A stretch of 64,000 nt of DNA from Struthio camelus (taxonomy: Eukaryota; Chordata; Aves; Struthioniformes; Struthionidae), in NCBI RefSeq assembly GCF_040807025.1, contig NC_090952.1, forward strand, positions 25,541,068 through 25,605,067. Direction: 5' to 3'. Position 1 is the first letter of the stretch. Each line of letters opens with the position of its first letter. This document shows, piece by piece, positions 26,746 through 40,170 of the stretch. A program made the translations under genes and the position numbers. Under the pieces are notes generated by a model, which saw only the letters and a program-made list of their open reading frames with translations, was not told the DNA's origin and searched no databases.

Positions 26746-27284
26746 CGGCGGCGCCACCCCGGAACCTGAGGCCAGGACTCGCTCACGCCGCGGCCCCGCG
26801 CCGCCTGCGCCGCCCCGGCCGCTTCCCCGCACTGGGACCGCGCAGAGCCCGAGGCTGAGGCAGCCGCGCTGGGAGCGGGGCTCGGAGCCGCGGCGCGGCC
26901 CGGAGGAAGGGCGAGGGCTCTGCTATACAGCGTCCTGGGCTGGGCCAACCCCGGGCGCTGTGTAGCGCGGCGAGGCCGCAGCCCCGGAACCTGGTTGCCA
27001 ACCCTGGTTCACCGCCCGGGCAGGGAAGGGGAAAGGAGCAGACAGGCTCCCGGCAGGGCTGGCCGCAGGGCCCGAGCGGGCAACAAGGCTGAAGGAGCCA
27101 CAAGCCTAGAGCCCAGCCATTGCAGCGGCAACGGGGCTGGGCGGTGGCTGCGGCCCCGGGGCCGGTCCTCGGCCGGGCACTGGCCGCCGGGGCGGTGCCG
27201 GGAACAGCGCGGAGGGAGGGGGCCCGACAGGCGGCTCGGCAGGGGCGGGGCCACCGTTATGTAAGCGCGGCCGGCGCGGTGCCC

Positions 27285-27437
27285 GCTGGGAGGTGTAGTT
27301 CTCTCGGCGCGCTGCCTGCCACGCTCGCCTTTCGGGGCGGCGCCCCGCCCCGTCGGGCGCGGGCGGCGCCGGGAGTTGTAGTACAGCGGCGGGGCCGGGG
27401 CGCACGCGGGCAGCCGAGCCGGGACTACGACTCCCGG
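27285..27437. promoter_or_regulatory. Three ACTAYRNNNCCCR (ZNF143/THAP11-type) motifs
   Basis: The motif reads ACTACACCTCCCA on the minus strand at 27285..27300, ACTACAACTCCCG on the minus strand at 27369..27383, and ACTACGACTCCCG on the plus strand at 27423..27437. This consensus is known for ZNF143-bound, often bidirectional housekeeping promoters. Occupancy is inferred. Confidence 0.55.
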
Positions 27438-27610
27438 GGCGCCCCGCGCGCGCAGGCGCAGAGCGCGGCGCTGCTCCCTGGTAAACAGAGCGGCGCGGCA
27501 GCAGCGGCGGGGCCCGGGTCTCACAAAGGGGCAGCGGGCCGGGCCGGGTCCATGCGCGGCGGCGGCGGCGGCGCGGCCCAGGCCCGGCGGCGGCGCTGAG
27601 GCGGGCGCCC

Positions 27611-30600
27611 ATGGCGGAGGCGGGCGGCGCTGCCGCCGCCGCGGGGCTGGACATCGACCCCGACTTCGAGCCGCAGAGCCGGCCGCGCTCCTGCACCTGG
27701 CCGCTGCCGCGGCCTGAGCTGCCGGCGGCGCCGGCGGAGGCGGGCGGCTCTGCGGCGGGCGGCGCGGAGGAGGGCGCGGGCGGCGCGGCGGCGGGGCCCG
27801 GGCGGGCCGAGGGGGCGCGGGCGGGCGGCGCGGCGGCGCGGAAGGGCGGCTCCCGGCGTAACGCCTGGGGCAACCAGTCCTACGCCGAGCTCATCAGCCA
27901 GGCCATCGAGAGCGCCCCGGAGAAGCGGCTCACGCTGGCGCAGATCTACGAGTGGATGGTCCGCTCCGTGCCCTACTTCAAGGACAAGGGCGACAGCAAC
28001 AGCTCCGCCGGCTGGAAGGTGCGCGCCGCGGGCCCCGGCGGGTGGGGGGTGCCCGGGCCGCCCCGGGGTGTGAGGGCTGGGGAGAGGTTGGGGGTGGGGG
28101 GGGGAGCTGCACCGGGCAGAGCTGGCCCCGTGGTGAGGGAGGGCCCGGTAGGCCGCTGCCTGTCACCTCGGCCCTGCCGGTGCCCTCTGCGCACAGCCTG
28201 CTGTTCACCTGTTGCTCCGTGTCCCGCCGCAGGCCTCGAGTGCGTTAGCTGGCTCGGTCGGGGCCCGCTGGCAGCCGCGGTGTTGCGGGCCTGTCCCCTG
28301 GGCTCCTCCGGGGCCCGCTCCGGGCTTCGCACAGCCTGAGCGGAGGCACGGGCTTCGCTGGGCGCCAGCCCAGGGCTTCGCTCGGTCACTGCCTTGCCAT
28401 GAAAGGCTGCTCCTTGTTCGCTTTGCGTCCTGAAAGTTTTCCAGGGAGGGAGTCAGGGGTCAGTGGAGAGACTCTAGCTAAGCGGCTGTGTAAGATGAAG
28501 CATCGGTTAAAGGGCCTTTAAATACAAGGCCGCAGTTCTTTAGCCCCTGTGCGAAAGCTCAGTATAAATAACTGTTTCATAGCAGACATTCTTGGCTTTC
28601 AAGAACCTCCCTTCAGAAAGGGTGCTGTGTCCCAGAGCAATGCCGATTCTGCTGCGTAGTGACTGAGGACCTCTGCTGGAGTTAGGAAAAGGGAAAGTAG
28701 ACCGAGGAACATGCTCTTCAAAAATCTCTATATTATCTTCTCCTGTTGCTCTGGCAATAGGCACGTGCTAAGTTCTAGTATAAGAGCTAACTTCCATTTC
28801 CGTCCTCTGCAGGTGGCAGCTTGGTGTTCCCGTTCCGTTTAGTCAGACGGACTCGAGCAAAAAGAAAGGGAGATGTGAGAACTGGCTTGTGAAATAGTCC
28901 CTTGTGCTGTCCTCGTATATCACAGAGGCTGCCAGAGTGACTGGAATCTAAAGCGTGTGATCTGTTGCTGCACACTGGAATTACACTTACGCTACGCTCC
29001 CCTTGTTTGCAGAGTATCTCTCTGTTTGTGGTTAGCAGCGCTGCCGTGGCGCGGTTCTGTGGCAGCTTGAGCCCATATGGTTTGGGGCTTCCACGACTCC
29101 AGCCGGGCATTCCTTTGCCTGTGAGCTGGTGCCTGTGTGATCAAGCAGCAAGTCAGCTCAGAGAGTTGAATTTGCAGAAAACTGATGGTTTTTTCTGGTA
29201 GGTTAGCTTTCAGCTGGCTCAGCTCTCTGAAGTGGCACACCGTGCGGTTGCATGAATGCTGGTGTTTGCTCAAGAGAGGGTAGGAACGTGGTGAGAGGGG
29301 CGCAGCTGTCCCAGCTTAAGCTGGCATAGGTTAATGCAAAACATGTCACCTTTCCCATTTGTCCAGCTCACTGAAGGTTCCTGGGGAGTGCAAGGAGTTT
29401 GACTAAAATTGACTATTCATTTTTTCTTTTCTTCCGTCATGCAGGTTGAATCCCTATTAACAAGTGCTGACTTGAGACAGCGTGCTTAGATACGTTTGCT
29501 TTCTCCTCAGTAGAACTGAGGTCTCACTGATAGACAGTTTTTGCTTGCTTGGGCTAGGCAGGCTGTCCTGGGCCGCCTGCTGCTGCGTGGAATCGTATTA
29601 TTTTGGCAAACAGGACATTACATTGGTGCATTTTCTCTTTGGGAATGTCTCTGTCTGTTTGGCAGTAATGAGTTTGCAGCTGGAACGCTCCCTTTGGGTT
29701 CTCTGCGGTACAAACTCTTTTCCTGACCTTCTAGTAGTTATGAACGTGAAGCGGTTGTATTGTAAATGAATCCTACTGCGTCTCGGTCCTTAAGGCTGAG
29801 GAAGCTGGCACATGGAGTTAAGCAGGCACTGAGATGCTTTATTGTGAGATGTGTTTCAGGACCTAGGTCTGGGGATAGATAACAGAGCTTGAGACCAAAG
29901 TTCGGTGTGGCATCTTAGATATGGCCCAGGATATCTTGGGGAAGTTGAAGGAGCGTAGTGAGGTATCCTATCAGGCTAGATGCTGGTATAGATGGACTTC
30001 TGGCTTGATCCAGTGTGACTGTTCTTTTGCTGTAGTCCTTAGTGTGAAACAGGACCTTTGGCTTTACTCTTAAGATTTCATCATGTGTTGTCAATTTTGG
30101 AAAAAGCGTGGTTGGATTTAGCTTGTGGAGAGGCAGAGATGAGAACACTTTGTGCGTAAGTGTGTGAGAGTTGAGGGCCCTGCTCTGGCACTGTTGCTGG
30201 AGTTGTTTGATGTAGTTTGACTTTTTGCTGATGAAGTTCACTTGTAGTCTTGCAGCCTGTGAATGGGCTAACTCAGGCTAGCTTTAGCAAAGCGGGGAGA
30301 ACAGAAACTTCTTGTGAGGGAAGATGAGAGAAGGCAGAGTGACAGCAGCTGTGCTTGTGATCAGCCCACCTTATGGTTAGAGCAGCTTAAAACTGTGGAC
30401 TTCAACCAGCAAGCAGAAAACTATGGTGGAAATACAATTGAAGCTGTTTAAATGCTGGGGGAAATTCCCCTAAAAACTTGTTTTAATTGTTAGCAAATAT
30501 TGTCCAAGTCTGATTTTGTATATGGACGGTATACTGCAAATTAAGCAGTTACGTATCCAGGAAAAGCAAAGGGAGCTGTGTGCGCTCTCCCTCAAATCCC

Positions 30601-33600
30601 GTTGGCATAGCTTGGCAGGATGCGTGCCCTGGCTTGTGTGATGGAGCATGTGAGGCGGGGGGGGTGGTGGTGACTGCACAGCTCTGACTTCTAGCCCTGC
30701 TTTATGTTAACACATGGTTATGAAGATTTGCAGGTTTTTTCTTTTTTTTGCTTGCAGTGAGAATTATTTTTGTGACAAAGAATTTTACTCTATTTGTATT
30801 AAGGTGCATTAGATTAAGATGAGTTAGAAATTTACAGTTTAAAAGGTGCTGAGTAAGTCAAATTGGTTCATTTTGTGGACTGAATAAATTTAATAGGTGC
30901 CCATTTTTATTCAAGACGAACTGAACAGATGAAAGATGTATTTTCAGTTGAAAAATGGAGCTGCATTTTTGTAACTGTTCTTTATATTTTAGAACTGTGA
31001 CGCTCTGCTTGCACCGTCTTAATTTGTAGACAGAAAAGAAAAACTGCTTGGGTTGTCTTGGCTGTATCGATATCTCAGTTTTGAACTGAATGGGTTGGAC
31101 AAGGGAAACTAGTATGGAGCTGTTGCCAAATGCTGATGTAGCATTTTGATTCCAGTTGAGATACTGCTACAGCTCTTGCAGTTCTGGTGTTTCTGTATTG
31201 CTTTGGCAGAACCGTGCCGGTAGTACGATCTATTCACGTGCGGTGTAGTTCTAGTAGAGAGTTTTAAATGGGAAGCTGAAAGAAGCGCATCTTGAAAACA
31301 CTTATTTTTATCTGCTTTAGTTAATATAAAATCCATAAACTCATTGTTACTTCAGAATTGCTTTACAGCTGTTTCACTCCACTATACAATTGAGGGAAAT
31401 ACAACTGTTACAGACTGCGAGGGTGTAACCTGTGTGAATTCCGGAAAAATCTGTGTTTTCGAGGAAGGTGGTGTTTGCTGTTCTTGAACTGTTTTAAATA
31501 CTTTGTGAAGTGACAGTTTTGCTGGATGTGCAGTCTACCTTTTCTCTGCTGTATTCCCGCAGAAGTTAGGAATTAACTGGGCGGAAAGGCAGAAGTGTCC
31601 CAGCGGGGGGGTGTCCCTGGACTTCTTTGTGATCCTCTCCTCAGTACTCTGCAAGCTGCTCTGTGGATAAGAGGATAATTCTTCCTGACTTTGTGATTGT
31701 TTGGGCGAGGAAGGTGTTACGGTTTTGGAGTAAAGCTATGCTCTGTTCAGGAGAAGCGCATAAACCTTTCTGAAGCGGTTTGTGTGTCCTGGTTGCAGAA
31801 AGCCTTGCTTCCAAGAGCATGAGCAAGCTTGATAAAGTCACGAGCGGTGTTCGGGACTAGTCTTTCTCAGTGGAACAGTCCATATATTCTCCCAAAAGTG
31901 TTTTCTCTGTCTTTGTGGGAATATAATGAACTCTAAAATCATCCTTTTTACCTACCAGAGATGTTTCACCTTAGTGAAAGTCAGGCCTCTTTTCTCTGTT
32001 GCACATGTAGGAAAAGCAACCGATTTTCAAGTGCACCATTAGTTATAGGAGGTTTAGCTGACATCTCCACGTTCTGATACTTTGCATTCACTTTGACTCA
32101 AATGTATGTGTATTCACTGTGCAACAGCTCAAATGGTTGTGTACTGCTAATTAGGAATCACCAGGTGCTCTACTTGTCTGAAACAGAAGCTGTTACTGAA
32201 ACAGAAGCTCTTACCCCTTGTTATACAGGGGCAGCATTTTGCCTACAAATGTTCCATTCAGCCCTCTTCTCATTCTTGAGACACATGCATGTTGCCTGTA
32301 GCTGATGTTAGCTGTTGACCAGATGGATCAGGAGGCCTGGGCGAGGGCTCTGTGGTGATTCCTCGCGTGCAGCCTGCAATTCTGTTGAAGATTATAGAGT
32401 GACTTCCCAGGTTTCCGCCGCTGTGGCGCTGGCTCTGAAGGTCACCAGGCACCTCCTGGAATTGAGGGTGTCGGTAGAGTGTACACAGAGCTTCATCGTG
32501 TTGAACTAGCTGCTCCTCCTTTGGCCGTATGAGGTTCCTCTGTGGAAGAAGAATAAGCCAGAAGACAAAAGCAAGCCTGATCCATGTTCTGGACCATTCT
32601 TGCTGTGCTGGGGCTGGTAGGTTCAGCTAGGTCATCCTTATGCCTTATTGCAAACGAGTTCCAGCTCAAAGGATCTAAAATTAAGCAAATACTTGCTTTG
32701 GTAAAGATGAGCTTATCGTTCATTTGCTTGTTGGCTACTGTCCAGTCAGCTTCTGCTTGTTTTGTAGGCAGATCTACAAAAAGCAATGGTCAGTTCCTCG
32801 AACAGTCACATTAGCTCTTTGCTCATCTCCACCTGGATTCTGCAGGATCTCTGGAGATCTTTTGGCTCAGACTTGTCAGTATCATAGCTTCTTGGCGTGG
32901 GCAGGTGAAGGCCCAAACCAGTAGCAGGAGCTCCTTCTTGTATTTCACAAAGAAACCCTCTATGGAAAGGAACATCTTGTGGTGGGAAGGCTTTACACAG
33001 GTTTGCTTTTGACTTCTGGTAATCATAATCTCCAGCCGCCACCTTGAAAAGGAAACTCTTTCCCTCTCTTTGCTCCCTGAGACGTAGCTGACTTTAGGCC
33101 AAAAAGGCATGAAGCAAAGGGAGATGTAGAACTTAAACTCAGCATCTTAACACTAAGCAAAGATTAGTTCTGCCTGACCTTCACTCTAATGCACGTTTGT
33201 ATGTAGAGGAGGCTTAGCTCAGGGTCTGATTCCCTGCCTGCTGTACAGGGGTCGTGGACAGTGCTGCTTAGGGAAGGAAAAGGATGCTTTCTGTGGGGTG
33301 TGCTGAGAAAGCCATAGTGCTTACTGAGAAGTTCATCTGCCAGAATTGGTACTATTCTACTTTAAACTTTCTTATGCTAAGACTGTGGAGTTGCAACATC
33401 TCATGATAGCCACATGTCCTTAGCCCCCTTTATATAAAGGGACATTAACCTCCCTACTCTACCCAGGAATATTGCACTGAATAAGCATGGGAGAGAGCAA
33501 CATTTTTATTTATTTATTTTGAAGGCTCATTGGAGGTAGGTGTTCCCCTCAAAAGGGGAGGGAGAGGGCTCTCCCTTTTGGCAAAAGCCTACCTGCCTTG

Positions 33601-36600
33601 TGCAATGCAAGACGAGTTACCCGAGGATTTCGCTGCTACCCTGACAGTTTGTTTTGGGAAGGTGCTTTGCTGAACAGTTCAATTTTTCAGGGAGTTCTCA
33701 GTGAAGGTTATTCCTTGGATGCTGCTATTACTTGTTCCAGCAGGTTTTTTCTACTCTGCCTAATCCAACGTTGCTTTTGTTGTATATGCTTGCATGTTTT
33801 AGTAAACTGGTAAATTGCCTCAGTCTTTCTATTGGGAGAACTAAGATTTTTCTTTTCTTCTGAACTCTTCTTGGATTCAAAGGTACAGCTTTCTGTCTCC
33901 TGAGCTTGGTGTCTGCTCACGTGGGCGTTCTGGAAGGGGAGAAATGTTTCGGTGCTCTGGCTCCGGAGCAGTTGTTTACTCAGTGGAGTGCAACTTTGCA
34001 AAATCTCTGCAATGAAGACTTTTTCCTAAAGCCTTTGGAGCCAAGTGCCGGAGTGAATGCTGAGACAGGCGCTGACAAATGTGCAAGGCGGAGCATCCTC
34101 CTCTTGCAGCCTCCGAAGAATACCATGGCAAATTATAATTTAGCACAATTACAGGCCTAGCGTTGGAACGTGGCCCTATGCCGGGTTGTAACCATGTTCT
34201 TTGTATGCCTCCAAGGCAGCGAGAATGTATTAGAGGGAGCAGCAGTGACTGTACTTTGGAATTTTCTAGTGTTTTCTGTCATTAAGTCTCGAGAGAGGTA
34301 TTTTGCCAAGAATTCTGGTGCTTCCATCATTTGCAGTAGGAACTTGAAATTTTCCAGGAAGGATAGTCCTGGTGCTGGAGGAGTGGTGATTGTCAGTCCA
34401 TGAAAACGCAGGCGGACGTGGGCAAGCCTGCAGTTTTCAGGGATAGCTGTTTTTTGAGTCTTTCTCGGTACAACTTGTACTTGGCTTGGCCTGGAGCACT
34501 CTGCTAGCACGGTTCACGCAGTTGCGGCATATGCATGCTGCTCCAGGCCAGGCACAGAAGAGCCTTCTCCTCTCTTGCTCGGATCAGATGAGTACTTCCA
34601 GAAAGGTATGTTGCAGGAGAGTAAGGTAGAGCTTGTTACTCTTGGCTGATGTGAAAGACCTTTATATCTGAACAAAGTACTTGGCTCCAACGCTGTGATC
34701 TGCTGAGAGAAAAACTTGAATTTTATGGTCAGTAACCTGAAGCTTACCCACATAGCCATGTGGTCCCTTGGAGAGGCAGTCGCTGGTATGCTATCTTGCA
34801 TATGAAGCACTTGAGCTTGCTACATGGTATTTCAGTATCTGTGGCACTTGCCTGGAAGGATTGGCCGGGCGAGCTAATCGCTTAGTTGTGCTGCCAGTTC
34901 CTGTGGCCGATTCCTCGTCTTCAGACCTATGCGCTGTTGCGTTGCACAGGGTCCAGCACCTACTCCCTGACACCGAGCGGGGGGACAGCCTATTGCAGAA
35001 GGAAGGAGCGCTCCTTTTCAGTAAATAGGACTGGGAGATTTTTATCAAAGAAGAAGTTTTAGAGCTGTGGTAACTACTTGGGAATTAGGAAATCATTTGT
35101 ATATGCTGTTAGTTGTACCACTCTGGCTTTTCCGTATATCCTGTCTTGTACATGAGGAGGTTGGGGCCGAGGGAATGGTTGATTGTTCAGCGTACAGTAA
35201 ATGTTTCTAGCCAAACTTTAATTTTACGTAATATCTGTCATGAATTTCGTAATGGTTTTGTCTGAATATGGTTTACAGGAATCGTCTTTGATCTGTGGCA
35301 GATCAGAGACCCAGACTGGCATTTTTCCATCACAGTACTTAACACGCAGCATAGCATATGCTCAGAAAAATGATTTAGCCCCCAGAATCTCTAAGATGTT
35401 TAAAGAGTTAGTAGTGCTGTTCCCCTCCCGCCACTTATTGAAGGGGTTCCTGAGGATTTGGAATGAAGGTTTTCTGATTATGCTTGTTCCTTCAAATAGC
35501 ACTTCCTTATGCTCACAGGTGTTGCATAGCTAAAAGCTTCTGTGGATTGCAGGTGCTCAGCAGTGTAGGAAAATCCCAACTGGTGTGAAGCTGGACATCT
35601 GAAAAGCTAACTTCACCTATATTTTTGGCTCGAGTTGCCTAACAGTGGAAAAGGAAGCGCGTCAGGGTTGCCTAGGCAATTGAATTCTGTCATTTCCTCT
35701 CCTGTCAGGTTTGACTTGGGGTTCTACCATTATTTTAGCATAATTAATTTTTCATTAGTGAGATTTGAGAGTGCCCTCTGTATTGTAGGCACGCTAAATC
35801 ATTCTAGTAGCTGCACTCTGGTGCTGGAGAGCGTGCAGTGCACTAACGTGAGAAAGGGAAGAGTAAAGGAGTCTTCCTCCTGCTACCTGTCATAGAGATT
35901 AGCACCTGCCTGAAATAGCAGCTCCTCTTGTCTGCTGGAGTCCTAACTTTCCTGATACGCCTCCAGGGGGTCTCCTCCCGTTGTCAAGAGTCGTTCACTA
36001 CAGAGTTGCTTATACTCTCGCAGAGCACCAAGGTTGGTAGGTGAGTCAGTTCACTTCTATTTGGGGAACATCTGGACTTGAGTCTTGTTGTACTTTTAGT
36101 ACTTTTACATATATTTAGCATGAGAGGGGTTGGACTAGATGACCTCCAGAGGTCTCTTCCAGCCTCAACCATTCTGTGAGTACACCGCAGGGCTCAGGCA
36201 TGCGGATGCATTACGACTCTGGGTGTAGCTGTAGTGGTGAGCTGCTTCACAAAGCTTGTATGAGAGGTGTGAACATGTCTGATAACTTAGGAGTTGCAAT
36301 TTTGACAGCAATTAGCCGTAATAGTGTCCTGCTTTTTTCTCTTGCCTCCAACCATACATTGCTCTCTTCCTTACTTACCCGTTGGTGGTTGACTGCCCAG
36401 GGAGCAAGTTCAAGGAGCCAAAATGGGCAGGAAAAGTAATTTTCAAGGGGGGATAGGGCTACTTTTTGGGTTGGGTTAGCTCTCTGAACCAGTGTATAGT
36501 CAGACAAACACTTGTGTTCGTGGGAGGCAGAGGGCTAGGAGATGAGGAAGGAAGGAGTGGCACAGCAATTAGCCGTTTCTACAGCTATTAGCCATTATGT

Positions 36601-39600
36601 CAGTTTAATAGTAACATGTAAAAGCACTTTGAGATTCTGGCATAAAAGGTTCCAGGCTTCCCGTGTCTATGTTGATGTGAATGCTAGCTTTATTTCAAGA
36701 AGTCTTATTTCAAGCTTCTTTTTCAGCCAAAAGACTATTGAAAACTAGATATTAAAATTTCCATCTGTGGTGCCAGAAGTGATGGTCCATTTTCTTCAGG
36801 TTTCGGTGCTACTGAAAGGCCTGCGCTTCTGTAGTGTGCTTTTGTTGCATGGGAATTAAAACGTGACTTTAGCCGTAAATGATATCTAGCAGAAAATGGA
36901 AAATAGTTATTTGTGAAATTCTGTGAAATCCTGGACCTGTTGGTTTAAAGTTTAGTTTCAGTAAATAGTGCTAAGAACCCAGCAGTTATACAGCTCCAAA
37001 CATGCATGTACAAGCTACTGAGTCATTCCTGATGGGACTTGGTGACAAGAGTTCACAGATTCCTTTCAGAAGAATAAATGAAGAATATGACAACCTAGTG
37101 TGGTGTTCAGTGTGCGCATGTGTGTGGGTTTTCTTTTGTTTTTTGTGTGTTTTTTTTTTTTTTTACTACTGCAACAATATGTATTTGATGTCAGGAACAC
37201 CCACGTGGAGGAGAGAGAATTCTTTGGAAATCAAAGCAGCAGCCTTTTCAGGAGACAGGGTACCAGTCTGAATTATTTTTCCTGAAATTTGAAGGAAAAT
37301 AAATTTTTATTTAAGGAGAGGAAAAAAAAAAAAAAGGCCAGACAGGCCTGTTGTATAGTTATTGCTATGAAAAACTCAGGTCGCGTAACTGCATAAGGAC
37401 ATTGACTGACGCATGTTCCAGCAAGTCCAAGCTCCTCAGAAACCCTTGGGGCGCACTCTGAATAAGAGCCTATTATCCTTTGATACTGATCACAAGCAGC
37501 CAAACAGTCTTCTCTGAATCCTGGGCAGCCAAAGATTAAAATGAGAGCTAACGCAGGACTGCTCTCACATGTCCTTCCTTTTCCATGACAACTCTCCACT
37601 TTCCCTCTGTTTATCTACATCTCCTTTGTTTTAGGACAGTACTTTTGGTGGGGTGGACAAAATTAGCCTAGTAAGGACTTGTCAAAGAGGAAAAGGGTGG
37701 GGAGAAGGAAAGCACTAGGCAGGAAAGAACTCTGAGAGGAGGTGGAAAAGGATGATAAAAGCACATGAAAGCTGAAGGCTGCTGTAGGCTGTTTTGCTTA
37801 TGTGAATAACAGGTACTCTTAGATCACTATGCCACCAGTGCAGCACCTTTAACTATGTGCAGTTTGACCATCTGGACAAATCGGGTGCAGATATTAAACA
37901 ATGCCCCCTGCGGTTCTCGAGGGGACCTTAGGTTCTCGAGGGCGATCTGCTCCAACAATGAGATTATTGCTTGCTGATTCTAAAATACTGGGGGTTTTAC
38001 CAGCAAGGTTGCAGGACAAAAATTCAGTTTGATAATGGTATACAGAGATGTTAGCTAGCAGTTTGTAGAAAAACTAAACAAAAGGGGGGGTGGGGAGGAG
38101 GGGCAAGGAATGTGTGGCTTGCCAAATGAAAAGATGGGAGAGGCTAAGACTGGCGTGTACAGTGTGGGAGTACAGTATCTGCTTGAACATCTTACCCCCC
38201 TAGAAACACGCATGGAGGAAAGCATACTGCCTCCTTGCAGAGTGAGGCTGGCAGCCTCCAGGCTTACCATGACTCCTGCTCCACAAAGTTTCACTCTTGT
38301 ATATCTGTTTTGGGAGTAAAGATGGTAATGGGAAATACTGAATCTGAAGTCGTTTGACACGTCTCTTCACCCGGTCTATTTAATCCGGTTCACTGCTATG
38401 CCTAATGCTCTGATCCGGCCGAAAGCCGTGCAAAGTCAGTGATCCTCTGAGCTGTACCAAAATTCAGAATTTCAGCCAGATTTATTCCATATGACTGCTG
38501 GGGTGGGCAGAAGGGTAGGAGTAGGAGGGAAGACAAGAGTGCCCCTTTCTCACAGCAGCGTTGACTCACGTTGATTTAGGCTCATGGTGAGTTTGCAAGC
38601 CTTATTTGGGAATTTGCCTACTCTCCCTTGTATATGTTGTTATAGATTTCGTAGCAATAGAATATGATTTTGAGAAGTTCTTTAATGTCACTGTCCTGGT
38701 AATGGGAAGCTGCTATAGTTGTATTGATAGTCTTGCCCTTGGTGCTGCAGTGAGACGTTGCACCCCTTGCTATTTGCTGTCGAACGTGTCCAAGCAAAAC
38801 TAGCAGGTTTTCTTTGTTATAACTTTCTTCTCTGGGTACTATCTTAATGCATTCCCACCTAGGTGGGAAGTGTGGTGTCAACAGTCAGATCCTCATATTT
38901 TGGGTTTGCTTTTTTTTTTTCCCCCTTCCAGAACTCTATTAGACATAACTTGTCCCTGCACAGCAAGTTCATTAAAGTTCATAATGAAGCCACAGGAAAG
39001 AGTTCTTGGTGGATGCTCAATCCTGAAGGGGGTAAAAGTGGAAAAGCACCAAGAAGAAGAGCTGCCTCCATGGACAACAGCAGCAAACTCGCAAAAGTCA
39101 GAGGTAAAGCATCCAAAAAGAAGGCTTCTCTACAGGCCACTTCAGAAGCCACTGCTGACAGTCCTGGCTCCCAGTTCCCTAAGTGGCCTGGGAGCCCATC
39201 CTCAAGAAGTAATGAGGACTCTGATGTGTGGAACACTTTCCGGCCTCGAACCAGTTCCAATGCAAGCACCATTAGTGCCAGGCTTTCTCCTATCCTGACT
39301 GAGCAGGATGACCTCCATGATGAAGAGCTTCTCCCTTCTCTAGTGTACTCCAGTGCATCCAGCAATGTTCCACCAACTGTGACTGAGGAGCTTGAGCTCA
39401 TTGATGGGTTAAGTCTAATGTCTCCCAGCTCAACTGTGCTATCCACCCAGCAATCTGCCTCGAGTGGTCCAATCCAGAGAGATTCCAGCTTTTCCTTGCG
39501 GAGCCCAAACACAGCTGGTCAGACCACTACTTTTGGCAATTCCCTGTTTAATCCTGTTGATATCTCGCTGCAGAGTTCTGTCAGCCATTTCTCTGGCCCT

Positions 39601-40155
39601 CAGACCTTGGAAGCTCTTCTGACACCCAGCTCTCCGCCTCCAAGGGATGTTATGATGACTCAGGTGGACCCCGTTCTCCCGCAGACTGGTAGCAGGATGA
39701 GCAGCCGAACTCTTCTGCTTCTAGGTGGACAAGCTGCCCAGAGTAAGATGAGTCCTGGTAATCCACGAGGAAAGCCTACAGAGCAGCAGGCAGAGCCAGT
39801 TGGTGCCAGTGTTTTGCCGTCAACACTTCCCATAGTAGCATCTCCTCAAAACACTGCCAGCGTGGCCAGTTTGAAGGCTCCAGTTTCTGCAACAGCTGCT
39901 CAGTCAGTCCAACTGGGCACTCCACCACTTCTTTCTTCTGCTAGCCCTGCTCCCTTGGGATTGAACCAGGACAGGCTGCCCACTGACCTGGACATTGACA
40001 TGTACATGGAGAACCTTGAATGTGATATGGATTACATAATCAACAGTGACCTCATGGATGGAGAAGGACTGGACTTTAATTTTGAACCCATTCTATCTAC
40101 TCCCAGCTATCCCAGCACCTCACAGGCCTCCAACCATACCTGGGTACCAAGTTAA
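27611..40155 (+). CDS. FOXO4: Forkhead box O4 transcription factor
   Basis: Two coding exons, 27611..28018 and 38932..40155, give 543 residues. The intron splits the forkhead domain at the usual FOXO position (SSAGWK then [13 protein letters not shown]). FOXO4 is an insulin/AKT-controlled activator of stress, cell-cycle and metabolic genes. All three AKT sites are visible: T29 (RPRSCT), S182 (RRRAAS) and S245 (RPRTSS). The DNA-contact helix [10 protein letters not shown] is complete. The C-terminal activation region ([18 protein letters not shown], then [14 protein letters not shown]) is typical of FOXO4. Unlike human FOXO4 as I remember it, it continues to a final NHTWVPS resembling the ends of FOXO1 and FOXO3. 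It lies next to SNX12, as in human. An Ala/Gly-rich low-complexity stretch separates T29 from the forkhead. Confidence 0.97.
29970..30027 (+). mobile_element. Old CR1/L3-type LINE 3' fragment
   Basis: GATGGACTTCTGGCTTGATCC followed by CAGTGTGACTGTTCTT matches the 3' end style of ancient CR1/L3 LINEs (remembered as GATGGACC..TGGTCTGA.CCAGTA.GGC.GTTCTTATG). Only the 3' tail is recognisable and it is diverged, so it is old. Confidence 0.55.
36123..36180 (+). mobile_element. CR1 LINE 3' end fragment
   Basis: GGTTGGACTAGATGACCTCC, AGAGGTCTCTTCCAGCCTC and ATTCTGTGAG form the classic avian-type CR1 tail. The copy is 5'-truncated to under 100 recognisable bases and lies in FOXO4 intron 1. It is the clearest taxonomic marker in the window. 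Confidence 0.85.
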
Positions 40156-40170
40156 CTTCAGGAGCACAAA

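Larger units (their letters stand above)
26351..27610. promoter_or_regulatory. Bidirectional CpG-island promoter of SNX12 and FOXO4
   Basis: The divergent start codons at 26350 (-) and 27611 (+) are 1.26 kb apart in continuous CpG-rich DNA without an obvious TATA box. The SNX12 side carries the 85-bp repeats and the FOXO4 side a cluster of ACTACAnnTCCC-type motifs. Confidence 0.65.
28019..38931 (+). other. FOXO4: FOXO4 intron 1 (10.9 kb)
   Basis: Donor GTGCGC and acceptor after a T10-C5 pyrimidine tract. The first kilobase is CpG island; the rest is AT-richer and holds two CR1-family tails, a T15 run near 37.15 kb and an A14 run near 37.32 kb. No open frame in it looks like protein coding. 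Confidence 0.8.

Noticed and set aside
33540-33585. A small hairpin (CCCCTCAAAAGGGG) as a possible structured RNA
   Set aside because: Very short stem in an intron with no flanking features of a microRNA or snoRNA.
37871-37945. Near-duplicate GGTTCTCGAGGG blocks in FOXO4 intron 1
   Set aside because: Only two short copies; no array or element ends can be seen.
38979-39512. A 177-codon antisense frame in FOXO4 exon 2
   Set aside because: A mirror of the conserved serine-rich FOXO4 coding sequence.
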